Of a DNA stretch of 64,000 bases, positions 28,875 through 37,104 are shown one piece after another. The stretch comes from Arsenicicoccus cauae (lineage in GTDB: Bacteria; Actinomycetota; Actinomycetes; Actinomycetales; Dermatophilaceae). Under the pieces are notes generated by a model, which saw nothing but the letters and a program-made list of their open reading frames with translations, had not been told where the DNA came from and did not search any database. Location of the stretch: positions 248,001 to 312,000 of the forward strand of contig NZ_WLVL01000040.1 of assembly GCF_009707125.1 (NCBI RefSeq), written 5' to 3'. Within the stretch, counting starts at the first letter, position 1. Each line of letters opens with the position of its first letter. The position numbers were made by a program, and so were the translations under genes.

Positions 28875-29864
28875 ATGACCCGATTCGGCTACACCCTGAT
28901 GACCGAGCAGGCCGGCCCCAAGGACCTGGTCCGCTTCGCCCGCCAGGCCGAGGACGTCGGCTTCGACCTCGAGGTGGCGAGCGACCACTACTTCCCGTGG
29001 CTCAGCGCGCAGGGCCATGCCCCCTTCGTGTGGAGCGTCCTCGGGGCCGTCGCCCACGTCACCGAGCGCGTCGAGCTGATGACCTACGTCACCTGCCCGA
29101 TCCTGCGCTACCACCCCGCCGTCGTGGCGCAGCAGGCGGCGACCGTCCAGATCATGGCCGACGGCCGGTTCACCCTCGGGCTGGGGGCAGGGGAGAACCT
29201 CAACGAGCACGTCGTGGGGGCGGGCTGGCCCACGGTGTCCGCGCGCCAGGACATGCTGGCCGAGGCCATGGAGATCATCCACGAGCTGCACACCGGCGAG
29301 CTGGTGACCTACGACGGGGACTACTACCGCGTCGACTCGGCCCGGATCTGGGACCTGCCCGACCAGGGCGTCGAGCTCGCCCTCGCCGCGGGCGGTCCCC
29401 ATGCGCTGCAGCGGTGCGCGACCTTCGCCGACCACCTCGTCGCGACCGAGCCCGACCGCGACCTCGTCGCCGCGTGGGACGACCTGCCGGGCAAGCCCGG
29501 CATCGGCGCCGGCGCCCGCGCCATCGGGCAGATCCCCATCAGCTGGGACCCCAGCAGGGATGCCGCCGTGCAGCGCGCCCACGAGCAGTTCCGCTGGTTC
29601 GCCGGCGGCTGGGCCGTCAACGCCGACCTGCCGACCACGGCCGGGTTCGCGGCGGCCACGCAGTTCGTGCGTCCCGAGGACGTCGCCGAGGCCATCCCCT
29701 GTGGGCCGGACCTCGACGCCATCGTCGAGAGCGTGCGCCCCTACTGGGAGGCCGGGTTCACCGACGTCGCGCTCGTCCAGATCGGCGGCGACACCCAGGA
29801 CGCCTTCCTGGAGGAGGCCGCCGGCCCGCTGCTCGAGCGTCTGCGGGAGGCCTCCCGTGGCTGA
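28875..29864 (+). CDS. LLM-class F420-dependent oxidoreductase (FGD-like, TIGR03557 type)
   Basis: 329 residues from ATG 28875. The luciferase-like TIM barrel is seen as FGYTLMTEQAGPKDLVRFARQAEDVGFD, the substrate/F420 strand VASDHYFPWLSAQGHAPFVW, and FTLGLGAGENLNEHVVG. This subgroup includes F420-dependent glucose-6-phosphate dehydrogenase relatives; the true substrate is unknown. The presence of F420 enzymes is an actinobacterial trait. Its stop overlaps the HAD gene start by eight bases. Confidence 0.9.
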   Translation: MTRFGYTLMTEQAGPKDLVRFARQAEDVGFDLEVASDHYFPWLSAQGHAPFVWSVLGAVAHVTERVELMTYVTCPILRYHPAVVAQQAATVQIMADGRFTLGLGAGENLNEHVVGAGWPTVSARQDMLAEAMEIIHELHTGELVTYDGDYYRVDSARIWDLPDQGVELALAAGGPHALQRCATFADHLVATEPDRDLVAAWDDLPGKPGIGAGARAIGQIPISWDPSRDAAVQRAHEQFRWFAGGWAVNADLPTTAGFAAATQFVRPEDVAEAIPCGPDLDAIVESVRPYWEAGFTDVALVQIGGDTQDAFLEEAAGPLLERLREASRG

Positions 29865-30555
29865 CCTGCGACCCGGCGTCCTGTTCGACGTCGACGGCAC
29901 CCTGCTCGACACCAACTACCTGCACGCCCTGGCGTGGTGGCGGGCACTGCGGGCCACCGGCCACGACCAGATCACGATGCAGCAGTGCCACTCGGCCATC
30001 GGCATCGCCAGCGAGGGTCTGGTCCGCCACCTCACCGGGGGCGAGGACGCGCAGGCCGTGGACCGGCACAGCGAGGAGTACGAGCCCCTCAAGGCCGACC
30101 TCACGGCGTTCCCCCGCGCGGCCGACCTGCTGCGCGCCTGCCACGACGCGGGGCTCCTGGTCGTCCTGGCCACCAGCGGGCAGGAGGGCGACCTGGAGTG
30201 GATGGTCCCCGCGATCGGCGTCTCGCAGGAGGTGATCGCGGGCGCGACCACCAGCGGCGACGTGGAGGAGGCCAAGCCCGAGCCGGACCTGCTGACGGTC
30301 GCCGTCAAGCGCTACGGCCTCGACCCGGAGCGGACCGTCGTGGTCGGCGACACCGTCTGGGACGTCGCGGCGGCCGAGCGGGCGGGGCTGCCCTCGATCA
30401 TGGTCACCTGCGGCGGCATCGGGCGGGCCGAGCTGCTCGAGGCCGGCGCCGACGAGGTGTATGCCGACCCCGCCGACCTGCTCGCCCATCTCGACTCGTC
30501 CCTGCTGGGGCAGCTGGCGCGCCCGCTCGGCGAGGACACCGCGGGCCGGGCCTAG
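29857..30555 (+). CDS. HAD-family hydrolase (phosphoglycolate phosphatase-like)
   Basis: 232 residues from GTG 29857, inside the last codons of the LLM gene. The motifs are DVDGTLLDTNYLHALAWW (motif I, two Asp), VLATSGQEGDLEW (motif II, Thr/Ser), Lys in VEEAKPEPD (motif III) and VVGDTVWDVAAAERAG (motif IV). A C1-type helical cap (about 20-80) supports a small-molecule phosphatase. Substrate unknown. The close overlap suggests co-expression with the F420 oxidoreductase. Confidence 0.9.
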   Translation: MADLRPGVLFDVDGTLLDTNYLHALAWWRALRATGHDQITMQQCHSAIGIASEGLVRHLTGGEDAQAVDRHSEEYEPLKADLTAFPRAADLLRACHDAGLLVVLATSGQEGDLEWMVPAIGVSQEVIAGATTSGDVEEAKPEPDLLTVAVKRYGLDPERTVVVGDTVWDVAAAERAGLPSIMVTCGGIGRAELLEAGADEVYADPADLLAHLDSSLLGQLARPLGEDTAGRA

Positions 30556-30562
30556 CGCCGCG

Positions 30563-32614
30563 TCACGCCAGCCCGTGCCGGTCCAGGAGGTGCTGCACGT
30601 CGGGGTCCTGCCCACGAAACCTGCGGTAGACCTCGGTGACGTCCAGGGACCCGCCGCGGGCCAGCAGCTCGCGCCGGAACCTCTCGCCGGTCTCGCGGGT
30701 CAGACCGCCGTTCGCGGCGAACCACGCCACCGTGTCGGCGTCGTAGACCTCCGACCACATGTAGGAGTAGTAGCTCGCGGCGTACCCGCTCGCGAAGACG
30801 TGCGAGAAGTAGGTCGACCGGTAGCGCGGCGGCACCAGGTCGAAGGCCATGCCGGCCCGCTCCAGCGCCTCCTGCTCGAAGGCCTCCACCTCGTCCGCCG
30901 ACGAGGGGAGGCGGTCCAGCGGGGTCTGGTGCCAGGCCTGGTCGAGCAGCATCGCGGCATACGACTCGGTCATCTCGTGGCCCTGGTCGAACTCCCGGGC
31001 CTCGAGCAGCGTGGCGATCCACTCGGGGGGCATGGGCTCCCCGGTCTCGTGGTGCACGGCGTAGCGCGCGAGCAGCTGCGGGTCCCAGGCCCAGATCTCG
31101 TTGACCTGGCTCGGGAACTCCACGAAGTCCTGCGGGGTCGCGGTCCCTGAGCGCGAGGGGTAGCGCACGTCGGACAGCAGACCGTGCAGGTCGTGACCGA
31201 ACTCGTGGAAGAGGGTGATCACCTCGTCCCAGGACATCAGGGTGGGGCGACCGGGGGCGGGCCGGGACAGGTTGCACGTGTTGGTGACCACCGGTCGGTG
31301 GCCGAGCAGGTGGCTCTGGTCCACCAGCGAGGTCATCCAGGCACCCCCCTGCTTGCCGGGGCGGGTCCAGGGGTCCAGGACCACGGCACCCAGCACCGAA
31401 CCGTCCGGCTCGCGCACCTCCAGGACCCGGGCGTCCGCCGTGTAGCCGACGAGCCCCGGCTGCTCGTGGAAGGTGATGCCGTAGAGCGCGGTGGCCGCGG
31501 CGAAGACGCCTTCGTGCAGCACGCGCTCGAGCTCCAGGTAGGGGCGCAGGAGGCTCTCGTCCAGCGAGTAGCGCTCGCCGCGCACGAGGTTCGCGACATA
31601 CGGCCAGTCCCAGGGCTCGAGCACGGCCCCCGGCTCGACCTGCTGCAGCCGCTCCTGGAGCACCTGCGCCTCGGCGCGCGCGTTGCGCACCGCGGCGGGC
31701 CCGACCCGGGTGAGGATCTGCATGACCGCCTCCGTCGACCCGGCACAGCCGTCGGAGGCGACGTACGCGGCGTAGTGCTCGTGGCCGAGCAGCGCCGCCT
31801 TCTCCGCCCGCAGGCGGGCCGTACGCACGACGAGGTCACGCGTGTCGTGCTCGCCCGAGAGCCCTCGGGAGACCGAGGCCCGGTGGAGCTCCTCGCGCAG
31901 GGTCCGGTCCTGGAGCACGGCGAGGCGCGGCTGCACGGTCGTGTTGACGAGCTCGACCAGCCAGCCGTCGAGCCCACGGGCCTGCGCTGCGGCCCGGGCG
32001 CCGTCGACCTCGGCGTCGTCGAGGCCGGCCAGCCGGTCCCGGTCGGTGACGTGCACCGCGGCGGCGTTGCGACCGGCGACGGCTCGCTCGTTGAACTCGG
32101 CCGCCAGCGTGGCGAGCTCGGCGTTGATCTCGCGCAGGCGCGCCTGGCCGGCGTCGTCGAGGGCGATCCCTCCGCGCTCGTAGGCGCGGACGGACTCGTG
32201 CAGCAGCCACGCCGTCTCCTCGTCCGGGGTCACCTCGCCGGCCTCCACCCGCGCCCGCAGGGCGAGGAGCCGGTCGTAGAGTCGCCGGTCGAGCAGGATC
32301 GTGTCGGCGTGGGACGCCAGGAGCGGTGCCAGCTCGCCGCGGATGGCGTCCCGCCGGTCGTTGGTGTCCGCCGCCGCCACGGGCCAGAAGGCGTCCATCG
32401 AGCGACGCAGGGTCTGCCCGGAGCGCTCCCAGGCCTCCAGGACGTTCTCGACGGTGGGGACCGACGCGTCGGTGGCGACGGCGTCCAGCTCGCGCAGCTG
32501 CTCGGCCATGCCCTCGAGGATCGCCTCGCGGTAGTCGTCGTCCTCGAGCTCGGAGTGCGGCGGCAGGTGGTGGGGGAGTACGGAGGGGGACAGCAGCGGG
32601 TTGGGACGCGTCAT
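30563..32614 (-). CDS. M3-family metallopeptidase (oligopeptidase A / Dcp type)
   Basis: 683 residues from ATG 32614 (MTRPNPLLSPSVLPHHLPP); a frame extending to 32749 adds no recognisable sequence. The zinc motif HEFGHDLHGLL, with a Glu further on (PSQVNEIWAW), is the gluzincin M3 signature. Late motifs MAFDLVPPRYRSTYFSHVFASGYAASYYSYMWSEV fit the oligopeptidase/dipeptidyl carboxypeptidase group. It has no signal peptide, so it probably degrades peptides in the cytoplasm. It converges on the HAD gene, seven bases apart. Confidence 0.93.
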   Translation of the reverse strand: MTRPNPLLSPSVLPHHLPPHSELEDDDYREAILEGMAEQLRELDAVATDASVPTVENVLEAWERSGQTLRRSMDAFWPVAAADTNDRRDAIRGELAPLLASHADTILLDRRLYDRLLALRARVEAGEVTPDEETAWLLHESVRAYERGGIALDDAGQARLREINAELATLAAEFNERAVAGRNAAAVHVTDRDRLAGLDDAEVDGARAAAQARGLDGWLVELVNTTVQPRLAVLQDRTLREELHRASVSRGLSGEHDTRDLVVRTARLRAEKAALLGHEHYAAYVASDGCAGSTEAVMQILTRVGPAAVRNARAEAQVLQERLQQVEPGAVLEPWDWPYVANLVRGERYSLDESLLRPYLELERVLHEGVFAAATALYGITFHEQPGLVGYTADARVLEVREPDGSVLGAVVLDPWTRPGKQGGAWMTSLVDQSHLLGHRPVVTNTCNLSRPAPGRPTLMSWDEVITLFHEFGHDLHGLLSDVRYPSRSGTATPQDFVEFPSQVNEIWAWDPQLLARYAVHHETGEPMPPEWIATLLEAREFDQGHEMTESYAAMLLDQAWHQTPLDRLPSSADEVEAFEQEALERAGMAFDLVPPRYRSTYFSHVFASGYAASYYSYMWSEVYDADTVAWFAANGGLTRETGERFRRELLARGGSLDVTEVYRRFRGQDPDVQHLLDRHGLA

Positions 32615-32743
32615 GCCCGTAGTCAATCCCATCCCCGGGGTGGGTGCCGCACCGCCGCACTGGCGTCGAGGCAGCGACGGATTGACGCCGCCTATCTCAC
32701 ACATGCACACAAACGATCGACTCCGGCTTTCGTTTCGGCCTCG

Positions 32744-32755
32744 ATCCATATAGAT
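32744..32755. promoter_or_regulatory. AT-rich near-palindrome in the ahpC promoter
   Basis: ATCCATATAGAT, symmetrical around ATAT except for one position pair, 45 bases before the ahpC start. The region 32740-32765 is among the most AT-rich in the window. It may be the -10 region, an OxyR-type site, or both. The exact role is inferred. Confidence 0.45.
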
Positions 32756-32799
32756 TCTTTATCGGCAGTTCCCACCAGCACCGTAGCCAAGGAGCACGC

Positions 32800-33363
32800 A
32801 TGAACCTCATGAACACCAAGATCCTCCCGTTCTCCACCACCGCCTTCAAGAGTGGCGAGTTCGTGGAAGTGAGCGAGAAGGACGTCCTCGGCAAGTGGGC
32901 CATCTTCTTCTTCTACCCGGCGGACTTCACCTTCGTCTGCCCGACCGAGCTGGGCGACGTCGCCGACCACTACGAGGAGCTGCAGAAGCTCGGCGTCGAG
33001 GTCTTCTCGGTGTCCACCGACACGCACTTCGTGCACAAGGCCTGGCACGACACGTCCGAGACCATCGGCAAGATCGACTACTACATGCTCGGCGACGCCA
33101 GCGGTGTCATCACCAACAACTTCCAGAACATGCGTGAGGGCGCCGGCCTCGCCGACCGCGCCACCTTCCTGGTCGACCCGGAGGGCACCATCCAGTTCAT
33201 GGAGGTCACCGCCGAGGGCATCGGCCGCAACGCCGCCGAGCTGCTGCGCAAGGTCAAGGCCGCCCAGTACGTCGCCGCCCACCCGGGCGAGGTCTGCCCG
33301 GCCAAGTGGGAGGAGGGCGAGGCCATCCTCGCCCCCGGCCTGGACCTCGTCGGCAAGATCTGA
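32800..33363 (+). CDS. ahpC: Alkyl hydroperoxide reductase AhpC, 2-Cys peroxiredoxin
   Basis: 187 residues from ATG 32800, with an AAGGAG site seven bases upstream. It reduces hydrogen peroxide and organic peroxides in the cytoplasm. The peroxidatic Cys47 lies in [14 protein letters not shown] and the resolving Cys166 in [10 protein letters not shown], the typical 2-Cys layout of the AhpC/Prx1 group. Its reductase AhpF and a regulator OxyR follow on the same strand. A strong hairpin lies between ahpC and ahpF. Confidence 0.97.
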   Translation: MNLMNTKILPFSTTAFKSGEFVEVSEKDVLGKWAIFFFYPADFTFVCPTELGDVADHYEELQKLGVEVFSVSTDTHFVHKAWHDTSETIGKIDYYMLGDASGVITNNFQNMREGAGLADRATFLVDPEGTIQFMEVTAEGIGRNAAELLRKVKAAQYVAAHPGEVCPAKWEEGEAILAPGLDLVGKI

Positions 33364-33435
33364 CGCCACCCTCGGGAGTCTCCCGAGCAGGTCGTAGGAC
33401 GAGCCCACCCGCTCGTCGACGCACCACCACGTGCC

Positions 33436-33468
33436 GCGGCGGGTGGCCGGACCCCGGTCACCCGCCGC
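33436..33468 (+). terminator. 15-bp hairpin between ahpC and ahpF
   Basis: GCGGCGGGTGGCCGG (33436-33450) pairs with CCGGTCACCCGCCGC (33454-33468), one wobble, 3-base loop. It could partly terminate or protect the ahpC message so that AhpC is made in excess over AhpF. Confidence 0.65.
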
Positions 33469-33518
33469 CGCCGTCCTCACCCTCGCCGCCCCCGTCATAC
33501 CGAACCAAGGAGTGTCCC

Positions 33519-35099
33519 GTGCCCGTGCTCGACGCCGCCATGACCACCCAGGTCACGTCCCTGCTCGTCAACGTCAAGGAGCCGATCGAGCTGGTCGCGT
33601 CCCTCGACGACCGGCCCAAGGCCGACGACCTGCGTCAGCTCCTCGAGGAGATCGCGGCGCTGTCGGACAAGGTCAGCCTGCGCACGGACGGCACGTCGAG
33701 CCGCCGCCCGTCCTTCCGCATCGAGCGCACCGGCACCGACGTGGGCGTCGAGTTCGCGGGCATCCCGCTCGGCCACGAGTTCACCTCGCTGGTCCTGGCG
33801 CTGCTGCAGGTGGGCGGGCACCCGATCAAGGAGGACGCCGAGACCATCGAGCAGGTGGCGGCGATCGACGGCGACTTCGAGTTCGTGACCTACATGTCCC
33901 TGTCCTGCCAGAACTGCCCGACGGTGGTCCAGGCGCTCAACGCGATGTCGGTCATCAACCCCCGCATCCGGCACACCGCGGTCGAGGGCTCGCTCTTCCA
34001 GGACGAGATCGAGGAGCACGGCATCAAGGCCGTGCCCACCGTGTACGTCAACGGCGAGCTGTTCGACTCCGGCCGGATGACGATGAGCGACATCCTCGGC
34101 CGGATCGACTCCGGGGCGGCGGACCGCGCCACCGAGAAGCTCAACGGCAAGGAGCCCTACGAGGTGCTCGTCGTCGGGTCCGGCCCCGCGGGCGCGGCGG
34201 CCTCGATCTACACCGCCCGCAAGGGGATCCGGACCGGCCTGGTCGGCGAGAGGTTCGGCGGGCAGGTGCTCGACACGATGGCCATCGAGAACTTCGTGTC
34301 CGTCTCCTACACCGAGGGGCCGCGCTTCGCCGACTCCCTCAAGGAGCACGTCGGTCAGTATGACGTCGACGTGGTCACCGGCCCGGCCGCCACCGAGCTC
34401 GTGCCCGCCGACACCGAGGGCGGCTACCACACGGTGCGGTTCGGCGGGGCCGAGCTGCAGGCCCGCTCGGTCGTGCTCGCCACCGGGGCGCGCTGGCGCC
34501 ACATGGGTGTGCCCGGCGAGGAGGAGTACCGCAACAAGGGCGTCACCTTCTGCCCGCACTGCGACGGACCGTTGTTCAAGGGCAAGCGCATCGCCGTCAT
34601 CGGCGGCGGCAACTCCGGCGTGGAGGCCGCCATCGACCTGGCCGGCGTCGTCGGCCACGTCACCCTGATCGAGTTCCTCGACGAGATGCGCGCCGACCAG
34701 GTGCTCCAGGACAAGCTGCGCAGCCTGCCCAACGTCGACGTCATCCTGTCCGCCCGGACGACCGAGGTCGTCGGGGACGGCAAGCAGGTCACCGGCCTGC
34801 GCTACGAGGACCGCGCCTCGGGCGAGGCCCGGGAGCTGCAGCTCGAGGGGATCTTCGTCCAGATCGGGCTGCTGCCCAACACCGAGTGGCTCAAGGGTGC
34901 GGTCGAGCTGACCGACCGCGGCGAGGTCGTCGTGGACGCGATGGGGCGCACCTCGGTCCCGGGCGTCCTCGGCGCCGGGGACTGCACCACCGTCCCCTAC
35001 AAGCAGATCGTCGTGGCGCAGGGTGCCGGGGCGACGGCCGCGCTGTCCGCCTTCGACCACCTGATCCGCACCTCGGCACCGTCCCCGGCGATGGCCTGA
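33519..35099 (+). CDS. ahpF: Alkyl hydroperoxide reductase subunit F
   Basis: 526 residues from GTG 33519, chosen for the AAGGAG site seven bases upstream. Order: an N-terminal double-thioredoxin domain with the redox pair Cys130/Cys133 (SCQNC), then a thioredoxin-reductase-like part with [17 protein letters not shown] (FAD), the redox pair Cys345/Cys348 (FCPHC), [10 protein letters not shown] (NAD(P)H) and [13 protein letters not shown] (FAD). It passes electrons from NADH to AhpC. Confidence 0.97.
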   Translation: MPVLDAAMTTQVTSLLVNVKEPIELVASLDDRPKADDLRQLLEEIAALSDKVSLRTDGTSSRRPSFRIERTGTDVGVEFAGIPLGHEFTSLVLALLQVGGHPIKEDAETIEQVAAIDGDFEFVTYMSLSCQNCPTVVQALNAMSVINPRIRHTAVEGSLFQDEIEEHGIKAVPTVYVNGELFDSGRMTMSDILGRIDSGAADRATEKLNGKEPYEVLVVGSGPAGAAASIYTARKGIRTGLVGERFGGQVLDTMAIENFVSVSYTEGPRFADSLKEHVGQYDVDVVTGPAATELVPADTEGGYHTVRFGGAELQARSVVLATGARWRHMGVPGEEEYRNKGVTFCPHCDGPLFKGKRIAVIGGGNSGVEAAIDLAGVVGHVTLIEFLDEMRADQVLQDKLRSLPNVDVILSARTTEVVGDGKQVTGLRYEDRASGEARELQLEGIFVQIGLLPNTEWLKGAVELTDRGEVVVDAMGRTSVPGVLGAGDCTTVPYKQIVVAQGAGATAALSAFDHLIRTSAPSPAMA

Positions 35100-35109
35100 C
35101 GGGCCGCTC

Positions 35110-36018
35110 GTGAACCTCAGGGACCTGGAGTACCTCGTCGCCCTGGCGGACCACCGGCACTTCGGCCGGGCGGCGGCTGCGGCATACGTCAGCCAGCCGA
35201 CCCTGTCCACCCAGCTCAAGAAGCTCGAGTCAGAGCTGGGCGTGGACCTCGTCGAGCGCGGCACCCGCCAGGTGCTGCTGACCGCGGCGGGGGAGCGGGT
35301 GGTCGAGCGTGCCCGGTCGATCCTGGGGCAGGCGCAGGACATCCGCGACATCGCCCGCTCCGCCCGGGACCCCCGGGCGGGGCGGCTGCGGCTGGGCTTC
35401 TTCCCGACGCTCGGGCCCTACCTGCTGCCGCACGTCGTGCCCGCCCTGCGCGAGCGGCTGCCCGACGTCGAGCTGCTGCTCACCGAGGCCAAGACGGGCG
35501 AGCTGCGCGAGCAGCTGCACGCCGGGGGTCTGGACGCCGCCCTGATCGCGCTGCCCGTCATCGACGAGGCGCTGCACGTGCGCCCGTTGTTCCGCGAGGA
35601 CTTCCTGCTCGCGGTGCCGCGCGACCACGAGCTGGCCGCCGACGACGGGCGCCTGGCCGCCGGTCGGCTGGCGGGCGAGGACCTGCTGCTGCTGGCCGAG
35701 GGCCACTGCTTGCGCGACCAGGCGCTGGACATCTGCCAGACGGCCGGCGCCCGGGAGCAGTCCGGCTTCCAGGCCACCAGCCTGGAGACCCTGCGGCACA
35801 TGGTCGCGGCGGGGGTCGGCACCACCTTGCTGCCGCGGCTCGCCGTGTCGCCCCCGAGCCGCAACCCCGACGGCGTCGTCCTGCGCGAGTTCGGCGGCGA
35901 GGCGCCGCACCGGGACATCGCCATGGTGTGGCGGCGCAGCAGCGTGCAGGCACCCCTGCTGGACGAGGTGGCCGAGGTCCTCGGCGCGCTGCCGGCGGGG
36001 CTCGTCACCCCGCTCTGA
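35110..36018 (+). CDS. oxyR: LysR-family regulator, OxyR
   Basis: 302 residues from GTG 35110. The winged HTH (1-60) reads LEYLVALADHRHFGRAAAAAYVSQPTLSTQLKKLESELG. The effector domain carries the OxyR redox cysteines Cys200 and Cys209 in EGHCLRDQALDIC, spaced as in E. coli OxyR (199/208). It therefore most likely senses peroxide by disulfide formation and activates ahpCF. It is downstream of ahpF on the same strand, ten bases away, rather than divergent, so it may be co-transcribed and self-amplifying. Confidence 0.93.
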   Translation: MNLRDLEYLVALADHRHFGRAAAAAYVSQPTLSTQLKKLESELGVDLVERGTRQVLLTAAGERVVERARSILGQAQDIRDIARSARDPRAGRLRLGFFPTLGPYLLPHVVPALRERLPDVELLLTEAKTGELREQLHAGGLDAALIALPVIDEALHVRPLFREDFLLAVPRDHELAADDGRLAAGRLAGEDLLLLAEGHCLRDQALDICQTAGAREQSGFQATSLETLRHMVAAGVGTTLLPRLAVSPPSRNPDGVVLREFGGEAPHRDIAMVWRRSSVQAPLLDEVAEVLGALPAGLVTPL

Positions 36019-36033
36019 CGTGCCGGTCGTCAG
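36015..36033. terminator. Short inverted repeat containing both stop codons of oxyR and the DUF808 gene
   Basis: CTGACG (36015-36020) and CGTCAG (36028-36033) form a 6-bp stem, 7-base loop. The oxyR TGA and the opposite-strand DUF808 TGA lie in the two arms. Short, so only a weak candidate. Confidence 0.35.
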
Positions 36034-36992
36034 CGGGCGGGGTGCTCCTCCGCGGGCTCGTCCTTGCCCCGCCTGACCAGGTGCAGGACCGTCACGACCA
36101 CCGCGCCGACCGCCAGGCCCACGACCGCGGAGCAGAGCGTGTTGGTGAGCCAGCCGAGGACACCTCCCAGCGGGCCGGTGGCGTGCCGGACGGCCTCCTC
36201 CAGGTGGTGCACCAGGGCGTACGGCGGGTGCCAGCCGAGGGTGTCGACACCCACCAGCAGGATGTGACCGCCGACCCACAGCATCGCCACGGTGCCGATG
36301 ATCGCCAGCCAGCGCAGCAGGACCGGCATCGCCCTGACCAGCCCGTTGCCGAGGGCCTGCGCGGCGCCGTTGCTCTGCTTGGCCAGGTGCAGGCCGATGT
36401 CGTCCATCTTGACGATGAGCGCCACGAAGCCGTAGACGCCGATGGTGATCACGATCGCCACGATGACCAGCGTCATCGCCCGGGTCCACAGGCTCTCCCT
36501 GGCCACCTCGTTGAGCGCGATGACCATGATCTCGGAGGACAGGATGAAGTCGGTGCGGATGGCGCCGGAGGTCATCGCCTCCTCGGCCTCGTCCCCGCTC
36601 ATCGACGCCGTGGCGTCGCCCGCGTCGTGGCCGTGACCCGAGACCTTCTCCCAGATCTTTTCCGCGCCCTCGAAGCACAGGTAGGTGCCGCCGAGCATCA
36701 GCAGCGGGGTGAGCGCCCACGACGCGAACTGGCTGAGCAGCAGCGCCGCCGGCAGGATGAACAGCAGCTTGTTGCGCAGGGAGCCGATCGTGATCCGCTT
36801 GATCATCGGCAGCTCGCGGTCGGGCGTGAACCCCGTGACGTAGCGCGGCGTCACCGCGGTGTCGTCGACCACCACACCGGCCGCCTTGGCGCTGGCGCGG
36901 CCTGCGGCGGCACCCACGTCGTCCACGGATGCCGCGGCCAGCTTGGCCATGGTGGCGATGTCGTCGAGCAGGGCAGCGAGTCCGCCGGCCAT
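36030..36992 (-). CDS. DUF808 (YedI-like) membrane protein
   Basis: 320 residues from ATG 36992, preceded by a GGAGG site. The family start MAGGLAALLDDIATMAKLAAASVDDVG and the motif FTPDRELPMIKRITIGSLRNKLL are present. Four or more membrane helices follow, with a soluble His/Asp loop, GHGHDAGDATASMSGDEAEE, near 130-150. The function is not known. It converges on oxyR and is 112 bases downstream of the MurA-like gene on the same strand. Confidence 0.88.
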   Translation of the reverse strand: MAGGLAALLDDIATMAKLAAASVDDVGAAAGRASAKAAGVVVDDTAVTPRYVTGFTPDRELPMIKRITIGSLRNKLLFILPAALLLSQFASWALTPLLMLGGTYLCFEGAEKIWEKVSGHGHDAGDATASMSGDEAEEAMTSGAIRTDFILSSEIMVIALNEVARESLWTRAMTLVIVAIVITIGVYGFVALIVKMDDIGLHLAKQSNGAAQALGNGLVRAMPVLLRWLAIIGTVAMLWVGGHILLVGVDTLGWHPPYALVHHLEEAVRHATGPLGGVLGWLTNTLCSAVVGLAVGAVVVTVLHLVRRGKDEPAEEHPAR

Positions 36993-37104
36993 GGAGGTCC
37001 TCCAGAGAACGGGTGGGGAGAGGAAGCGTGGGCGCCCCCAGCGGGCCCGCCCCACGATACGTGCAACGGGCCGCCGTGAGGGCGTGGTGCCGCGGTCGCG
37101 CCGC

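Noticed and set aside
26766-29915. 1049-codon open frame antisense to dxs and the LLM gene
   Set aside because: It covers two well-supported genes and the region between them, has no recognisable domain and no ribosome site.
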